Source of the DNA: Candidatus Methanomethylophilaceae archaeon
Lineage (GTDB): Archaea > Thermoplasmatota > Thermoplasmata > Methanomassiliicoccales > Methanomethylophilaceae
DNA length: 5,004 nucleotides
Assembly (NCBI GenBank): GCA_017616575.1
Contig: JAFZXW010000238.1
Location: 1-5,004 of the forward strand
Direction of reading: 5' to 3'
Shown piece by piece: positions 1-5,004 of the stretch. The position numbers and the translations under genes were made by a program. How positions within the stretch are numbered: position 1 is the first letter of the stretch; each line of letters starts with the position of its first letter. A model generated the notes under the pieces. The model did no database searches, was not told the origin of the DNA, and was given only the letters and a program-made list of their open reading frames with translations.

Positions 1-222
1 AGCATCGTGATCATGATAAGCCATGACATCAACATCACCGCGAAGTACGCGGACAAGATCCTGATGCTGTCCGGCGGAGGCGTCTACTCGTACGGCACCC
101 CGTCCGAAGTCCTTACCAAGGAGGCGATACGCGACGTCTACGGCGTGGACGCAGACATCATCGACGTCAACGGGCGCCCCCATGTGATATTGAACGACTC
201 CATCCCTGAAAAGGAGGACTGA
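1..222 (+). CDS. ABC transporter ATP-binding protein, FecE/BtuD type (C-terminal part only)
   Basis: This is the 3' end of an ATPase subunit that would power import of an iron-siderophore, haem or cobalamin-type substrate at the cytoplasmic face of the membrane. The reading frame is open from base 1, so the start lies outside the window; 73 residues and a TGA stop are visible. Residues 7-11 (SHDIN) are the H-loop (switch) with its histidine at visible residue 8. After it come the YADKILML strand and the GTPSEVLTKEAIRDVYGV segment, followed by a short 'DVNGRPHVI' strand; this ending is characteristic of the FecE/FepC/BtuD family. Walker A, Q-loop, signature and Walker B motifs must lie upstream and cannot be checked. 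The substrate cannot be told from this fragment; permease and binding-protein genes are not seen downstream, so they would have to be upstream or elsewhere. Family call is firm, substrate is not. Confidence 0.9.
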   Translation, partial: SIVIMISHDINITAKYADKILMLSGGGVYSYGTPSEVLTKEAIRDVYGVDADIIDVNGRPHVILNDSIPEKED

Positions 223-241
223 CCTCCGTCCAAACCCTTTA

Positions 242-296
242 CGGCCTCCGGGCCAGGCCTTTCTATATGAAATCGCCGATATCCCCCTGGAGGCCG
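242..296. repeat. Imperfect inverted repeat upstream of the MFS gene
   Basis: CGGCCTCCGGG at 242-252 is the reverse complement of CCTGGAGGCCG at 286-296 except at one position (base 250 against 288, which would be a G-U pair in RNA). The 33-base interval contains the TATA-like box at 260-269. It could be an operator for a dimeric or looping repressor, an RNA hairpin in the 3' region of the ABC gene or the 5' leader of the MFS gene, or chance in GC-rich DNA. Only the sequence symmetry is observed; the role is inference. Confidence 0.35.
260..269 (+). promoter_or_regulatory. Candidate archaeal TATA box for the MFS-LRR unit (distal)
   Basis: TTTCTATATG is the closest match to an archaeal TATA element in this intergenic stretch. 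Transcription would begin about 25 bases downstream, near 290, leaving a leader of roughly 90 bases before the ATG at 382. No clear purine-rich BRE precedes it (upstream bases are GGCCAGGC), which weakens the call. It sits inside the inverted repeat 242-296. Confidence 0.3.
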
Positions 297-342
297 CTCC
301 CCCGTCGGTTTCGTGATCATGTTCTCTTGGCGTGCCCGTACG

Positions 343-354
343 CAACAATAATAA
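343..354 (+). promoter_or_regulatory. Candidate archaeal TATA box for the MFS-LRR unit (proximal)
   Basis: AACAATAATAAC is the other AT-rich patch. Its centre is about 34 bases before the MFS start, so initiation 25-27 bases downstream would give a nearly leaderless mRNA. That fits the absence of a Shine-Dalgarno directly before the ATG at 382. It is a poor match to TTTATATA, so it is only an alternative to the distal box. Confidence 0.22.
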
Positions 355-381
355 CGGGAGCGACAATCACTTGTCGGTCAA

Positions 382-1716
382 ATGGCTAGCATATCTCAAC
401 GCCTTGAGTCCCTGCCGATGACGAGGACCGCTTGGGTCATCCTCCTCATCATCGGGCTGGGATGGATGTTCGACGCGATGGACCAAGGCATGGTCAGCGG
501 CGTCATAGCCTCCATTGGGACCGACTGGGACCTTTCGTACTACGAGAAGAGCTGGCTGACCAGCTCCGGGATATTCGGCATGATAATCGGGGCCGCCTTG
601 TCCGGTAACATAGCTGACAGGTGGGGCAGGCGCAAGGTCATCGTGGCGACCCTGCTCATTTATTCCGTGGGAAGCGCCCTGTGCGGCCTCTGCACCGAGT
701 ACTGGATGCTCATAGTCTGCCGCTTCCTCACCGGGTTCGGGCTCGGAGGCGAGCTTCCTACGGCCTCCACCATGGTAACCGAGATGTCCCCCGCCCGCTA
801 CCGCGGCAGGAACGTCGTCCTGCTGGAGAGCTTCTGGGCGTGGGGATGGATCGTCGCCTCCCTCGTCGCGTACCTCGTCATCCCCGTCTACGGATGGCGC
901 GCCGCATTCTTCGTCGGGGCCCTGCCGGCCTTTTTCGCGGCCGTGCTGAGGCAGGCCGTGCCCGAATCCCCCAGGTACCTTGAGATCGCGGGACGCCATG
1001 AGGAGGCCAACGCCATAGTCTCCAAGATGGAGATCGAGGCGGGGGTCAAACCCAACGACGCCGGACCCGACGAGATCGCGGAGAAGCCCAGATGGACTGA
1101 TTCCTTCAGGAAGATCTGGTCCCGCGGAAACGTCCGCACCACCGCGGTCCTCTGGGTGATATGGTTCGGCATCAACTTCGGATACTACGGGTTCGTTCTC
1201 TGGACCCCTTCGCTGCTCATGGACAGGGGATTCGACATGGTGCGCGGGTTCGAGTTCACCGTGATAATGTGCCTGGCGCAGCTGCCCGGGTACTTCAGCG
1301 CGGCGTACCTGGTCGAGAAGATCGGTCGCAAGCCCACCATGATCGTATACTTCGCAGGCACGGCGGCGGCGGCCTGGATGTTCGGACACGCGGGGGACGA
1401 GGGGTCCATCCTCCTCGCAGGCTGCCTGCTGTACTTCTTCGCCCTGGGAGCCTGGGGATGCGTGTACTCCTACACCCCCGAGGTCTACCCAACGGACGTC
1501 CGCGCCTCCGGGTCCGGATGGGCGTCCGCGTTCGGCCGCATAGGCGCGTTCATAGCCCCGTTCATAGTCCCGGCGCTCTACGGCATGTTCGATCCCGACG
1601 TCGGGTTCACGATGGTCTTCGCCGTGCTGACCGCCGCGTTCGCCATAGTGGCCATAACGGTGGCCGTGTTCGGAAAGGAGACGAAGGACCGCAAGCTGGC
1701 GGACGTCTCCGGATAA
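382..1716 (+). CDS. MFS transporter, NiaP/YceI-like (sugar / aromatic-acid symporter branch)
   Basis: This is a 444-residue inner-membrane carrier with the usual 12-helix length, probably a proton-coupled symporter. The N-terminus (RLESLPMTR then a helix ending GLGWMFDAMDQG, residues 8-36) is the hallmark opening of the NiaP/YceI branch. Other motifs follow: motif A GNIADRWGRRKV (75-86), RFLTGFGLGGELP (114-126), LLESFWAWGW (147-156), PESPRYL (194-200) before the charged central loop (about 201-250), a second motif A-like VEKIGRKPT (311-319) in the C-terminal half, and TPEVYPTDVRASGSG (365-379). Studied relatives carry nicotinate, nicotinamide or aromatic acids; the substrate here is unknown. 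The frame is closed upstream by a stop at 352-354, and ATG 382 keeps the conserved RLESLP opening; Met13 (base 418) is a less likely start. No Shine-Dalgarno is visible, so a short-leader transcript is possible. Only 11 bases separate it from the LRR gene downstream. Confidence 0.93.
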   Translation: MASISQRLESLPMTRTAWVILLIIGLGWMFDAMDQGMVSGVIASIGTDWDLSYYEKSWLTSSGIFGMIIGAALSGNIADRWGRRKVIVATLLIYSVGSALCGLCTEYWMLIVCRFLTGFGLGGELPTASTMVTEMSPARYRGRNVVLLESFWAWGWIVASLVAYLVIPVYGWRAAFFVGALPAFFAAVLRQAVPESPRYLEIAGRHEEANAIVSKMEIEAGVKPNDAGPDEIAEKPRWTDSFRKIWSRGNVRTTAVLWVIWFGINFGYYGFVLWTPSLLMDRGFDMVRGFEFTVIMCLAQLPGYFSAAYLVEKIGRKPTMIVYFAGTAAAAWMFGHAGDEGSILLAGCLLYFFALGAWGCVYSYTPEVYPTDVRASGSGWASAFGRIGAFIAPFIVPALYGMFDPDVGFTMVFAVLTAAFAIVAITVAVFGKETKDRKLADVSG

Positions 1717-1721
1717 GGTGG
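1717..1721 (+). promoter_or_regulatory. Shine-Dalgarno of LRR protein 1
   Basis: GGTGG starts one base after the MFS stop codon and ends 6 bases before the ATG at 1728. It matches the archaeal GGTG-type ribosome binding site and fixes the start of the LRR gene, which could otherwise be extended upstream within an open frame. Confidence 0.75.
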
Positions 1722-1727
1722 CGGAAC

Positions 1728-2975
1728 ATGTTCGGGAGGCCGACGGCGAAAAGGTTCGAAGACGTCAAGATAGACGCCTCGTCCAAGGCGGCCCCCGACT
1801 GCGCGGAGATAGGAAAAACGGTCTACCAACGCATCGACGAGGGCCGCGTCCGCGTGCTGAGGTACCTGGGCGACAAGCCGCATGCGGAGATACCACCTGA
1901 GATATTCGTCGCGAAAAGAGGGCACTCCGTCGTCGAGATAGCGGAAAAAGCCTTCGCAAAATGCTCCGGGCTCGTCTCCGTCAAGCTTCCGGACACCGTG
2001 GAGACGATAGGCGACTATGCTTTCGAAGATTGCTCCAGCCTCAAAGAGATGACAATACCGCGCGGAACCCTCGGCATACGCGGGAGCGCGTTCCACGGAT
2101 GCACGGGGCTGGAGACCGTCCGCATGCCGGACAGCCCCAAAAGAATTGGAAAATATGCTTTCGAAGGATGCTCCTCCCTGAAGGCCTTCGTAGCCGAGAA
2201 AGGTAAAGGAGAGTACTCCTCGGACAAGGACGGCTACCTGTACGACGAGGACTCCGAACGCCTTTTCCGCGTCCCGTACGCCTCGACTGGAACAGTGGAC
2301 GTACCTCCGGGCACCAAGGAGATAGCCGGAGGCGCCTTCTCGGATTGCGTCGGCGTGACGTCGGTGAGGATCCCGGCCAGCGTCCAGAAGATAGGCGACA
2401 GGGTGTTCTCCGGGTGCGGGGCGATCGCCATGATTTACGTCAACCCCCGCAACCCTTCCTTCAGGTCCGACCTGCAAGGCATCCTCTACGACTCGGAGGT
2501 CACGGAGGTCGTCCGCGCACCGAACAGCGTTACCGGAGAGCTTGAAGTCCCCGCCACGGTCAGGAGGATCCGCATGAACGCGTTCGAGAAGTGCTCCGGC
2601 CTGACCTCCGTCACGATCCCTTACGGCACCACGGCGATAGAAGACTCCGCGTTCGAAGGCTGCACCAAGGTCCGCAAGCTGTCGCTCTCCGGGAGCGTCA
2701 GAACGATAGGCGAAAAGGCATTCAAAGGATGCTCCGGGATAACGTCAGTGACCATACCGGACAGCGTCGAAGAGATAGGGGACGGCGCCTTCTCGGGATG
2801 CTCCCGCCTCGTCTCCGTCTCCATTCCCATGGGGACCAGGCTGGGCGAGCGCGTCTTCCCGGCGAACTGCGACATAAGGCTAGAGCGAGGCCCGGGAAAG
2901 AAACTAAACATCGGCAGCGCATCGTCCGCCCCATGGATAGGAAAGAGATGTTCGCGAAGGTCGGGGACGGCCTGA
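1728..2975 (+). CDS. BspA-type leucine-rich repeat protein 1 (no signal peptide)
   Basis: A 415-residue LRR_5/BspA-family protein, probably a binding scaffold; its partner is unknown. After a short polar N-terminus comes a capping strand region (about 28-70: VYQRIDEG...RVLRYLGDKPHAEIPPEIF). Then come ten repeats of the form IGxxAFxGCxxLxxVxIPxSVxx, starting at residues 71, 94, 117, 140, 199, 222, 281, 304, 327 and 350. The period is 23, except that units 4 and 6 are each 59 residues because of a 36-residue insert containing Y/F-x-S...G-x-LY. Every unit carries the ladder cysteine (C79 to C358). A C-terminal cap RVFPANCDIRLERG (375-388) resembles the end of LRR protein 2. No hydrophobic signal segment, lipobox, transmembrane helix or sorting tail is visible, so it appears cytoplasmic. 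The last about 20 residues (395-415, basic, overlapping the next gene) may be a frameshifted tail. Start chosen from GGTGG and the 11-base gap to the transporter. Confidence 0.9.
   Translation: MFGRPTAKRFEDVKIDASSKAAPDCAEIGKTVYQRIDEGRVRVLRYLGDKPHAEIPPEIFVAKRGHSVVEIAEKAFAKCSGLVSVKLPDTVETIGDYAFEDCSSLKEMTIPRGTLGIRGSAFHGCTGLETVRMPDSPKRIGKYAFEGCSSLKAFVAEKGKGEYSSDKDGYLYDEDSERLFRVPYASTGTVDVPPGTKEIAGGAFSDCVGVTSVRIPASVQKIGDRVFSGCGAIAMIYVNPRNPSFRSDLQGILYDSEVTEVVRAPNSVTGELEVPATVRRIRMNAFEKCSGLTSVTIPYGTTAIEDSAFEGCTKVRKLSLSGSVRTIGEKAFKGCSGITSVTIPDSVEEIGDGAFSGCSRLVSVSIPMGTRLGERVFPANCDIRLERGPGKKLNIGSASSAPWIGKRCSRRSGTA
1938..2843 (+). repeat. LRR_5 repeat array of protein 1 (10 units, 69-base period)
   Basis: Ten consecutive coding repeats, 69 bases each, except units 4 and 6, which are 177 bases each. 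The best conserved codons encode AF-x-GC, giving recurring DNA blocks such as TTCGAAGG.TGC and TTCAAAGGATGC. Unit 3 (IRGSAFHGC...MPDSPKR) and unit 8 (LSLSGSVRT, lacking the usual IP) are the most divergent. Divergence at third positions shows an old array rather than a recent expansion. Confidence 0.88.
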
Positions 2976-4363
2976 GGGACCCTGGCTCGCTGGCGGACGC
3001 CATGGAGAAATCGGGATTCAGCAGGAAGGACGTCAACGCCGTCCGCTTCATGGTCTCCGCAGACGAGGAGAGCTTCAGGACGGCGGTTCTCTCGGAAGAC
3101 TCGGCCTCGTCCTCGGAGGCTGTCACCAGGCTGTCCGAGGAGACTTCCATAGCCAGGCCAGCGGTGGCGTCGCTGGTGGAGGACATGAGGCACGCCCTCG
3201 GCCTGGAGCGTCCGAAGAAGCACGACAGCGAGCTGATGGAGGTCAAGAACGCCGGGAACAACACCATGGTCGGACCCGGAGGGTTCATCTTCAGACCAAA
3301 CCCGGACAGGGCGAGATGCTTCGACCTCTACAGATATAAAGGGGAGGCGCGCGAGGTCGAGATCCCGGAGGCGGTCGTGATGGGAGGGCTACGCTACGAG
3401 GTGCGCACGATCAGCGACAGCGCCTTCAAGGACACCGAGGTCGAATCGATAAAGCTGCACAAAGGCATCAGGTCCGTAGGCGCCACGGCGTTCAAAGGCT
3501 GCTCCAGGCTCGCATCCATCATGATACCGGAGACCGTCTCCGAGATCGGGGAAGGGGCGTTCAGGGAATGCTCCGCCCTCAAGTCGATAGAGGTCGAGGA
3601 AGGAAGCCCCTCGTTCGTGTCTGTCGGCGGACTGGTCTACAGCAAGGGCCTTTCCGCCCTCCTGCACGTCCCAGGGGGGATCGAAGGGGCGGTCGAGGTG
3701 CACGAGGGAGCCAAGGCGATAGGGCCGTTCGCCTTCTGGAGATGCAGAGGGGTGTCCTCCGTAAAGCTTCCCGAGAGCTTGGAATCCATCGGGAACTCGG
3801 CCTTCAGCGGATGCACGGGGCTTTCAAGCATTCACATCCCCGCCTCCGTGTCCTCCATCGGCGACTACGCGTTCAACGAGTGCGCCGGGATCGAAAAGTT
3901 CGAGGTCGATGCCGGAAACAGGAATTACAAATCCGTGGACGGCCGCCTGCTCACCGCGGACATGAAGACCTTGGTGAGGGCCCCGGGAGGGATAGCAGGA
4001 ACCGTAGTGGTGGACGACGTAGAAGCAATAGGCATGAACGCCTTCGGGTGCTGCGAGAAGCTGGAAGCCGTGAGGATAGGCCCTGAGGTCCGCTCGATCG
4101 GCAGAGACGCCTTCAAAGGATGCACTTCCATGAAGACGCTCGAGATCTCCGAGGGCGTCTCCAGCATCGACCGGTACGCGTTCTTCGGCTGCAAGTCCCT
4201 GGAAAAGGTCAGGATACCCGGCTCCGTAACGTCGATGGGCACCTGGGCGTTCGGGGAATGCGATTCGCTGAAGAAGGCGGAGGTCCCGTCGACGCTGGAA
4301 CTGAACCCGACCTTCTTCCCGCAGGGGACGGAGATCGTCAGAATGCGAGGAAAGAACAATTAA
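2933..4363 (+). CDS. BspA-type leucine-rich repeat protein 2 with extra N-terminal helical region
   Basis: A 476-residue paralogue of the preceding LRR protein. Residues 1-100 are charged and look alpha-helical ([41 protein letters not shown]), with no counterpart in protein 1 and no family I recognise with confidence. Residues 117-159 form the same strand cap as in protein 1 (FIFRPNPD...[17 protein letters not shown]). Ten LRR_5 units begin at 160, 182, 205, 263, 286, 309, 366, 389, 412 and 435; units 3 and 6 carry the long insert (58 and 57 residues). All but unit 1 keep the ladder cysteine; unit 7 has two (C373, C374). The C-terminal cap is [13 protein letters not shown] (461-473). No signal peptide or membrane segment is seen. 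ATG 2933 gives a 43-base overlap with the upstream gene; ATG 2948 (Met6), preceded by GGAAAGAG, is an equally reasonable start. Translation is probably coupled to the upstream gene. Function unknown beyond likely protein or ligand binding. Confidence 0.9.
   Translation: MDRKEMFAKVGDGLRDPGSLADAMEKSGFSRKDVNAVRFMVSADEESFRTAVLSEDSASSSEAVTRLSEETSIARPAVASLVEDMRHALGLERPKKHDSELMEVKNAGNNTMVGPGGFIFRPNPDRARCFDLYRYKGEAREVEIPEAVVMGGLRYEVRTISDSAFKDTEVESIKLHKGIRSVGATAFKGCSRLASIMIPETVSEIGEGAFRECSALKSIEVEEGSPSFVSVGGLVYSKGLSALLHVPGGIEGAVEVHEGAKAIGPFAFWRCRGVSSVKLPESLESIGNSAFSGCTGLSSIHIPASVSSIGDYAFNECAGIEKFEVDAGNRNYKSVDGRLLTADMKTLVRAPGGIAGTVVVDDVEAIGMNAFGCCEKLEAVRIGPEVRSIGRDAFKGCTSMKTLEISEGVSSIDRYAFFGCKSLEKVRIPGSVTSMGTWAFGECDSLKKAEVPSTLELNPTFFPQGTEIVRMRGKNN
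3410..4303 (+). repeat. LRR_5 repeat array of protein 2 (10 units)
   Basis: Ten coding repeats, mostly 69 bases; unit 1 is one codon short and lacks the cysteine ([10 protein letters not shown]), as expected of an edge unit. Units 3 and 6 are enlarged to 174 and 171 bases. Units 6-10 line up with units 6-10 of protein 1: both unit-6 inserts contain VRAP followed by a glycine and a V-x-V strand, and both unit 7s open with I-x-MNAF. Confidence 0.87.
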
Positions 4364-4368
4364 ACCAT
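4354..4368 (+). promoter_or_regulatory. Candidate promoter of the GMP synthase gene
   Basis: The only AT-rich run near the 59-base spacer is GAACAATTAAACCAT, preceded by AGGAAA, which could serve as a purine-rich BRE. It overlaps the LRR protein 2 stop codon. Initiation about 25 bases on (near 4385-4390) would leave a leader of about 35 bases that includes the AAGGAG site. The match to a canonical TATA box is weak, and readthrough from the LRR genes is an alternative. Confidence 0.22.
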
Positions 4369-4410
4369 ACAGCAATCCGCCCCCAGGTCCAGCCTAAGGG
4401 CATGGAATTC

Positions 4411-4416
4411 AAGGAG
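4411..4416 (+). promoter_or_regulatory. Shine-Dalgarno deciding the GMP synthase start
   Basis: AAGGAG ends 6 bases before ATG 4423. Two other in-frame ATGs exist: 4402, which would place this site inside the coding region and has only AAGGG one base before it, and 4450, which has no such site. This selects 4423. Confidence 0.75.
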
Positions 4417-4422
4417 CATAAC

Positions 4423-5004
4423 ATGGACAGCAACAAACGTCCCGAGTCTATGGAGCGCATAACCACGCCCGCCCTCGCCGAGGCGTTCATAAACGAACAG
4501 GTGCCGGCGCTGAAAAGCCAGATAAAAGACGGCAAGGTCATCCTAGCCCTGTCTGGAGGAGTAGACTCCTCCGTCGTCGCGGCCCTTCTGATCAAGGCCG
4601 TCGGGAAGCAGCTGACCTGCGTCCACGTCAACCACGGGCTCCTCAGGAAGGGCGAGCCGGAGCAGGTTGTCAAAGTCTTCCGCGACCAGATGAACGCCAA
4701 CCTCGTGTACGTCGACGCCGCCGACCGCTTCCTTGGCAAACTGGAAGGGATTTCGGACCCCGAGCGCAAGAGGAAGATCATCGGGGCTGAGTTCATCAGG
4801 GTCTTTGAGGAGGAGGCCCGCAAGATCTCCGACGTCAAGTTCCTCGCCCAGGGCACCATCTACCCCGACATCATCGAGAGCAAGGGCGTTAAGGCCCACC
4901 ACAACGTCGGCGGACTGCCCGAGGACCTCGGGGTCGAGCTCTGCGAGCCCATCAAGCTCCTGTACAAGGACGAGGTCCGCAGGGTCGGGAAGGCGCTGGG
5001 GCTG
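4423..5004 (+). CDS. guaA: GMP synthase, ATP-pyrophosphatase subunit (stand-alone; 3' end outside window)
   Basis: The enzyme adenylates XMP with ATP and replaces the AMP with ammonia to make GMP, the last step of guanine nucleotide synthesis in the cytoplasm. The first 194 residues are visible out of roughly 300 expected. The PP-loop SGGVDSS is at 44-50. Then come [14 protein letters not shown] (69-82), [20 protein letters not shown] (97-116), [16 protein letters not shown] (117-132), [13 protein letters not shown] (141-153), [12 protein letters not shown] (158-169) and [16 protein letters not shown] (179-194), all diagnostic of GuaA. No glutamine amidotransferase domain precedes it: the upstream gene is an LRR protein and ATG 4423 has its own ribosome site. 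It should therefore rely on a separate amidotransferase subunit, as in archaea (guaAA/guaAB arrangement). The IYPDIIES and GLLRKGE wording is closer to bacterial GuaA than to the APDWIES form I recall from many archaea, but the bacterial insert before the HHNVGG motif is shortened. Confidence 0.93.
   Translation, partial: MDSNKRPESMERITTPALAEAFINEQVPALKSQIKDGKVILALSGGVDSSVVAALLIKAVGKQLTCVHVNHGLLRKGEPEQVVKVFRDQMNANLVYVDAADRFLGKLEGISDPERKRKIIGAEFIRVFEEEARKISDVKFLAQGTIYPDIIESKGVKAHHNVGGLPEDLGVELCEPIKLLYKDEVRRVGKALGL

Noticed and set aside
213..227. GGAGG / CCTCC hairpin around the ABC gene stop codon as a terminator
   Set aside because: Only 5 bp of stem and no T-run follows; archaeal termination is usually marked by T-rich tracts, which are absent here.
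6..321. Ten-base repeat CGTGATCATG at 6-15 and 312-321
   Set aside because: The first copy is ordinary coding sequence just before the H-loop of the ABC ATPase; with one coding copy and no further copies, chance is the simplest reading.
267..389. 40-codon small open frame in the intergenic gap overlapping the MFS start
   Set aside because: Its ATG lies inside the TATA-like box, there is no ribosome site, and the product is proline/arginine-rich without a pattern.
367..1389. 340-codon open frame on the minus strand opposite the MFS gene
   Set aside because: Translation is low-complexity (rich in G, P, R, D, H) with no motif; it mirrors G/C-biased third positions of the well-supported MFS gene.
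1161..1727. Upstream extension of the LRR protein 1 frame inside the MFS gene
   Set aside because: The extension is arginine/histidine-rich shadow sequence; the real start at 1728 has a GGTGG site and begins sensible protein.
1578..2477. 299-codon minus-strand open frame opposite the MFS end and LRR gene 1
   Set aside because: Shows only the reverse image of the LRR periodicity and spans a gene boundary on the other strand; no family resemblance.
2591..2932. Upstream extension of the LRR protein 2 frame inside LRR gene 1
   Set aside because: Shadow translation of the repeat array of protein 1, with no LRR pattern in this frame; protein-like sequence begins at 2933 or 2948.
1938..4303. Regular 69-base periodicity as a possible CRISPR or DNA repeat array
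   Set aside because: The period equals 23 codons, stays in frame, and the repeats are diverged at wobble positions; it is protein-level LRR structure.
3824..4375. Minus-strand open frame opposite LRR gene 2
   Set aside because: Reverse image of repeat coding sequence, with no ribosome site or recognisable product.

Overview
The window reads as GC-rich archaeal DNA. A host-associated member of the Methanomassiliicoccales / Thermoplasmata (Methanomethylophilaceae-like) is my best guess. The reasons are third codon positions that are mostly G or C alongside frequent ATA (Ile) and AGG (Arg) codons, a GGTGG-type Shine-Dalgarno, no convincing bacterial -35/-10 promoters, a stand-alone GMP synthase ATP-pyrophosphatase subunit, and an abundance of BspA-type leucine-rich repeats (LRRs). 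The assignment is inference; no rRNA or marker gene is present to settle it.

All genes lie on the + strand. (1) 1-222: the last 73 residues of an ABC-transporter ATPase of the FecE/BtuD (siderophore / cobalamin / haem import) type, cut by the window edge. (2) 223-381: a 159-base intergenic stretch with two weak TATA-like boxes and an imperfect 11-bp inverted repeat that brackets the first of them. (3) 382-1716: a complete 444-residue major facilitator transporter resembling the NiaP/YceI branch (nicotinate/aromatic-acid-type proton symporters). (4) 1728-2975: LRR protein 1, 415 residues, only 11 bases after the transporter and with its own Shine-Dalgarno. (5) 2933-4363: LRR protein 2, 476 residues, starting inside the end of LRR protein 1 (43-base overlap). 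(6) 4364-4422: short spacer with an AT-rich patch. (7) 4423 to the window end: first 194 residues of GMP synthase (ATP-PPase part), with a clear AAGGAG ribosome binding site.

The transporter and the two LRR genes are packed like one transcription unit. The two LRR proteins are tandem paralogues: each has exactly ten 23-residue BspA-type units, two of them enlarged to about 57-59 residues, and the last five units align one-to-one. Neither has a recognisable signal peptide or membrane anchor, which is unusual because most studied BspA-type LRR proteins act at the cell surface. LRR protein 2 adds a helical N-terminal region absent from protein 1. The C-terminal tail of protein 1 looks as if a one-base shift removed an ancestral stop and created the overlap. 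The ABC ATPase and GMP synthase look like ordinary neighbours with no visible functional link to the middle block. I see no mobile element, CRISPR array, tRNA or rRNA.
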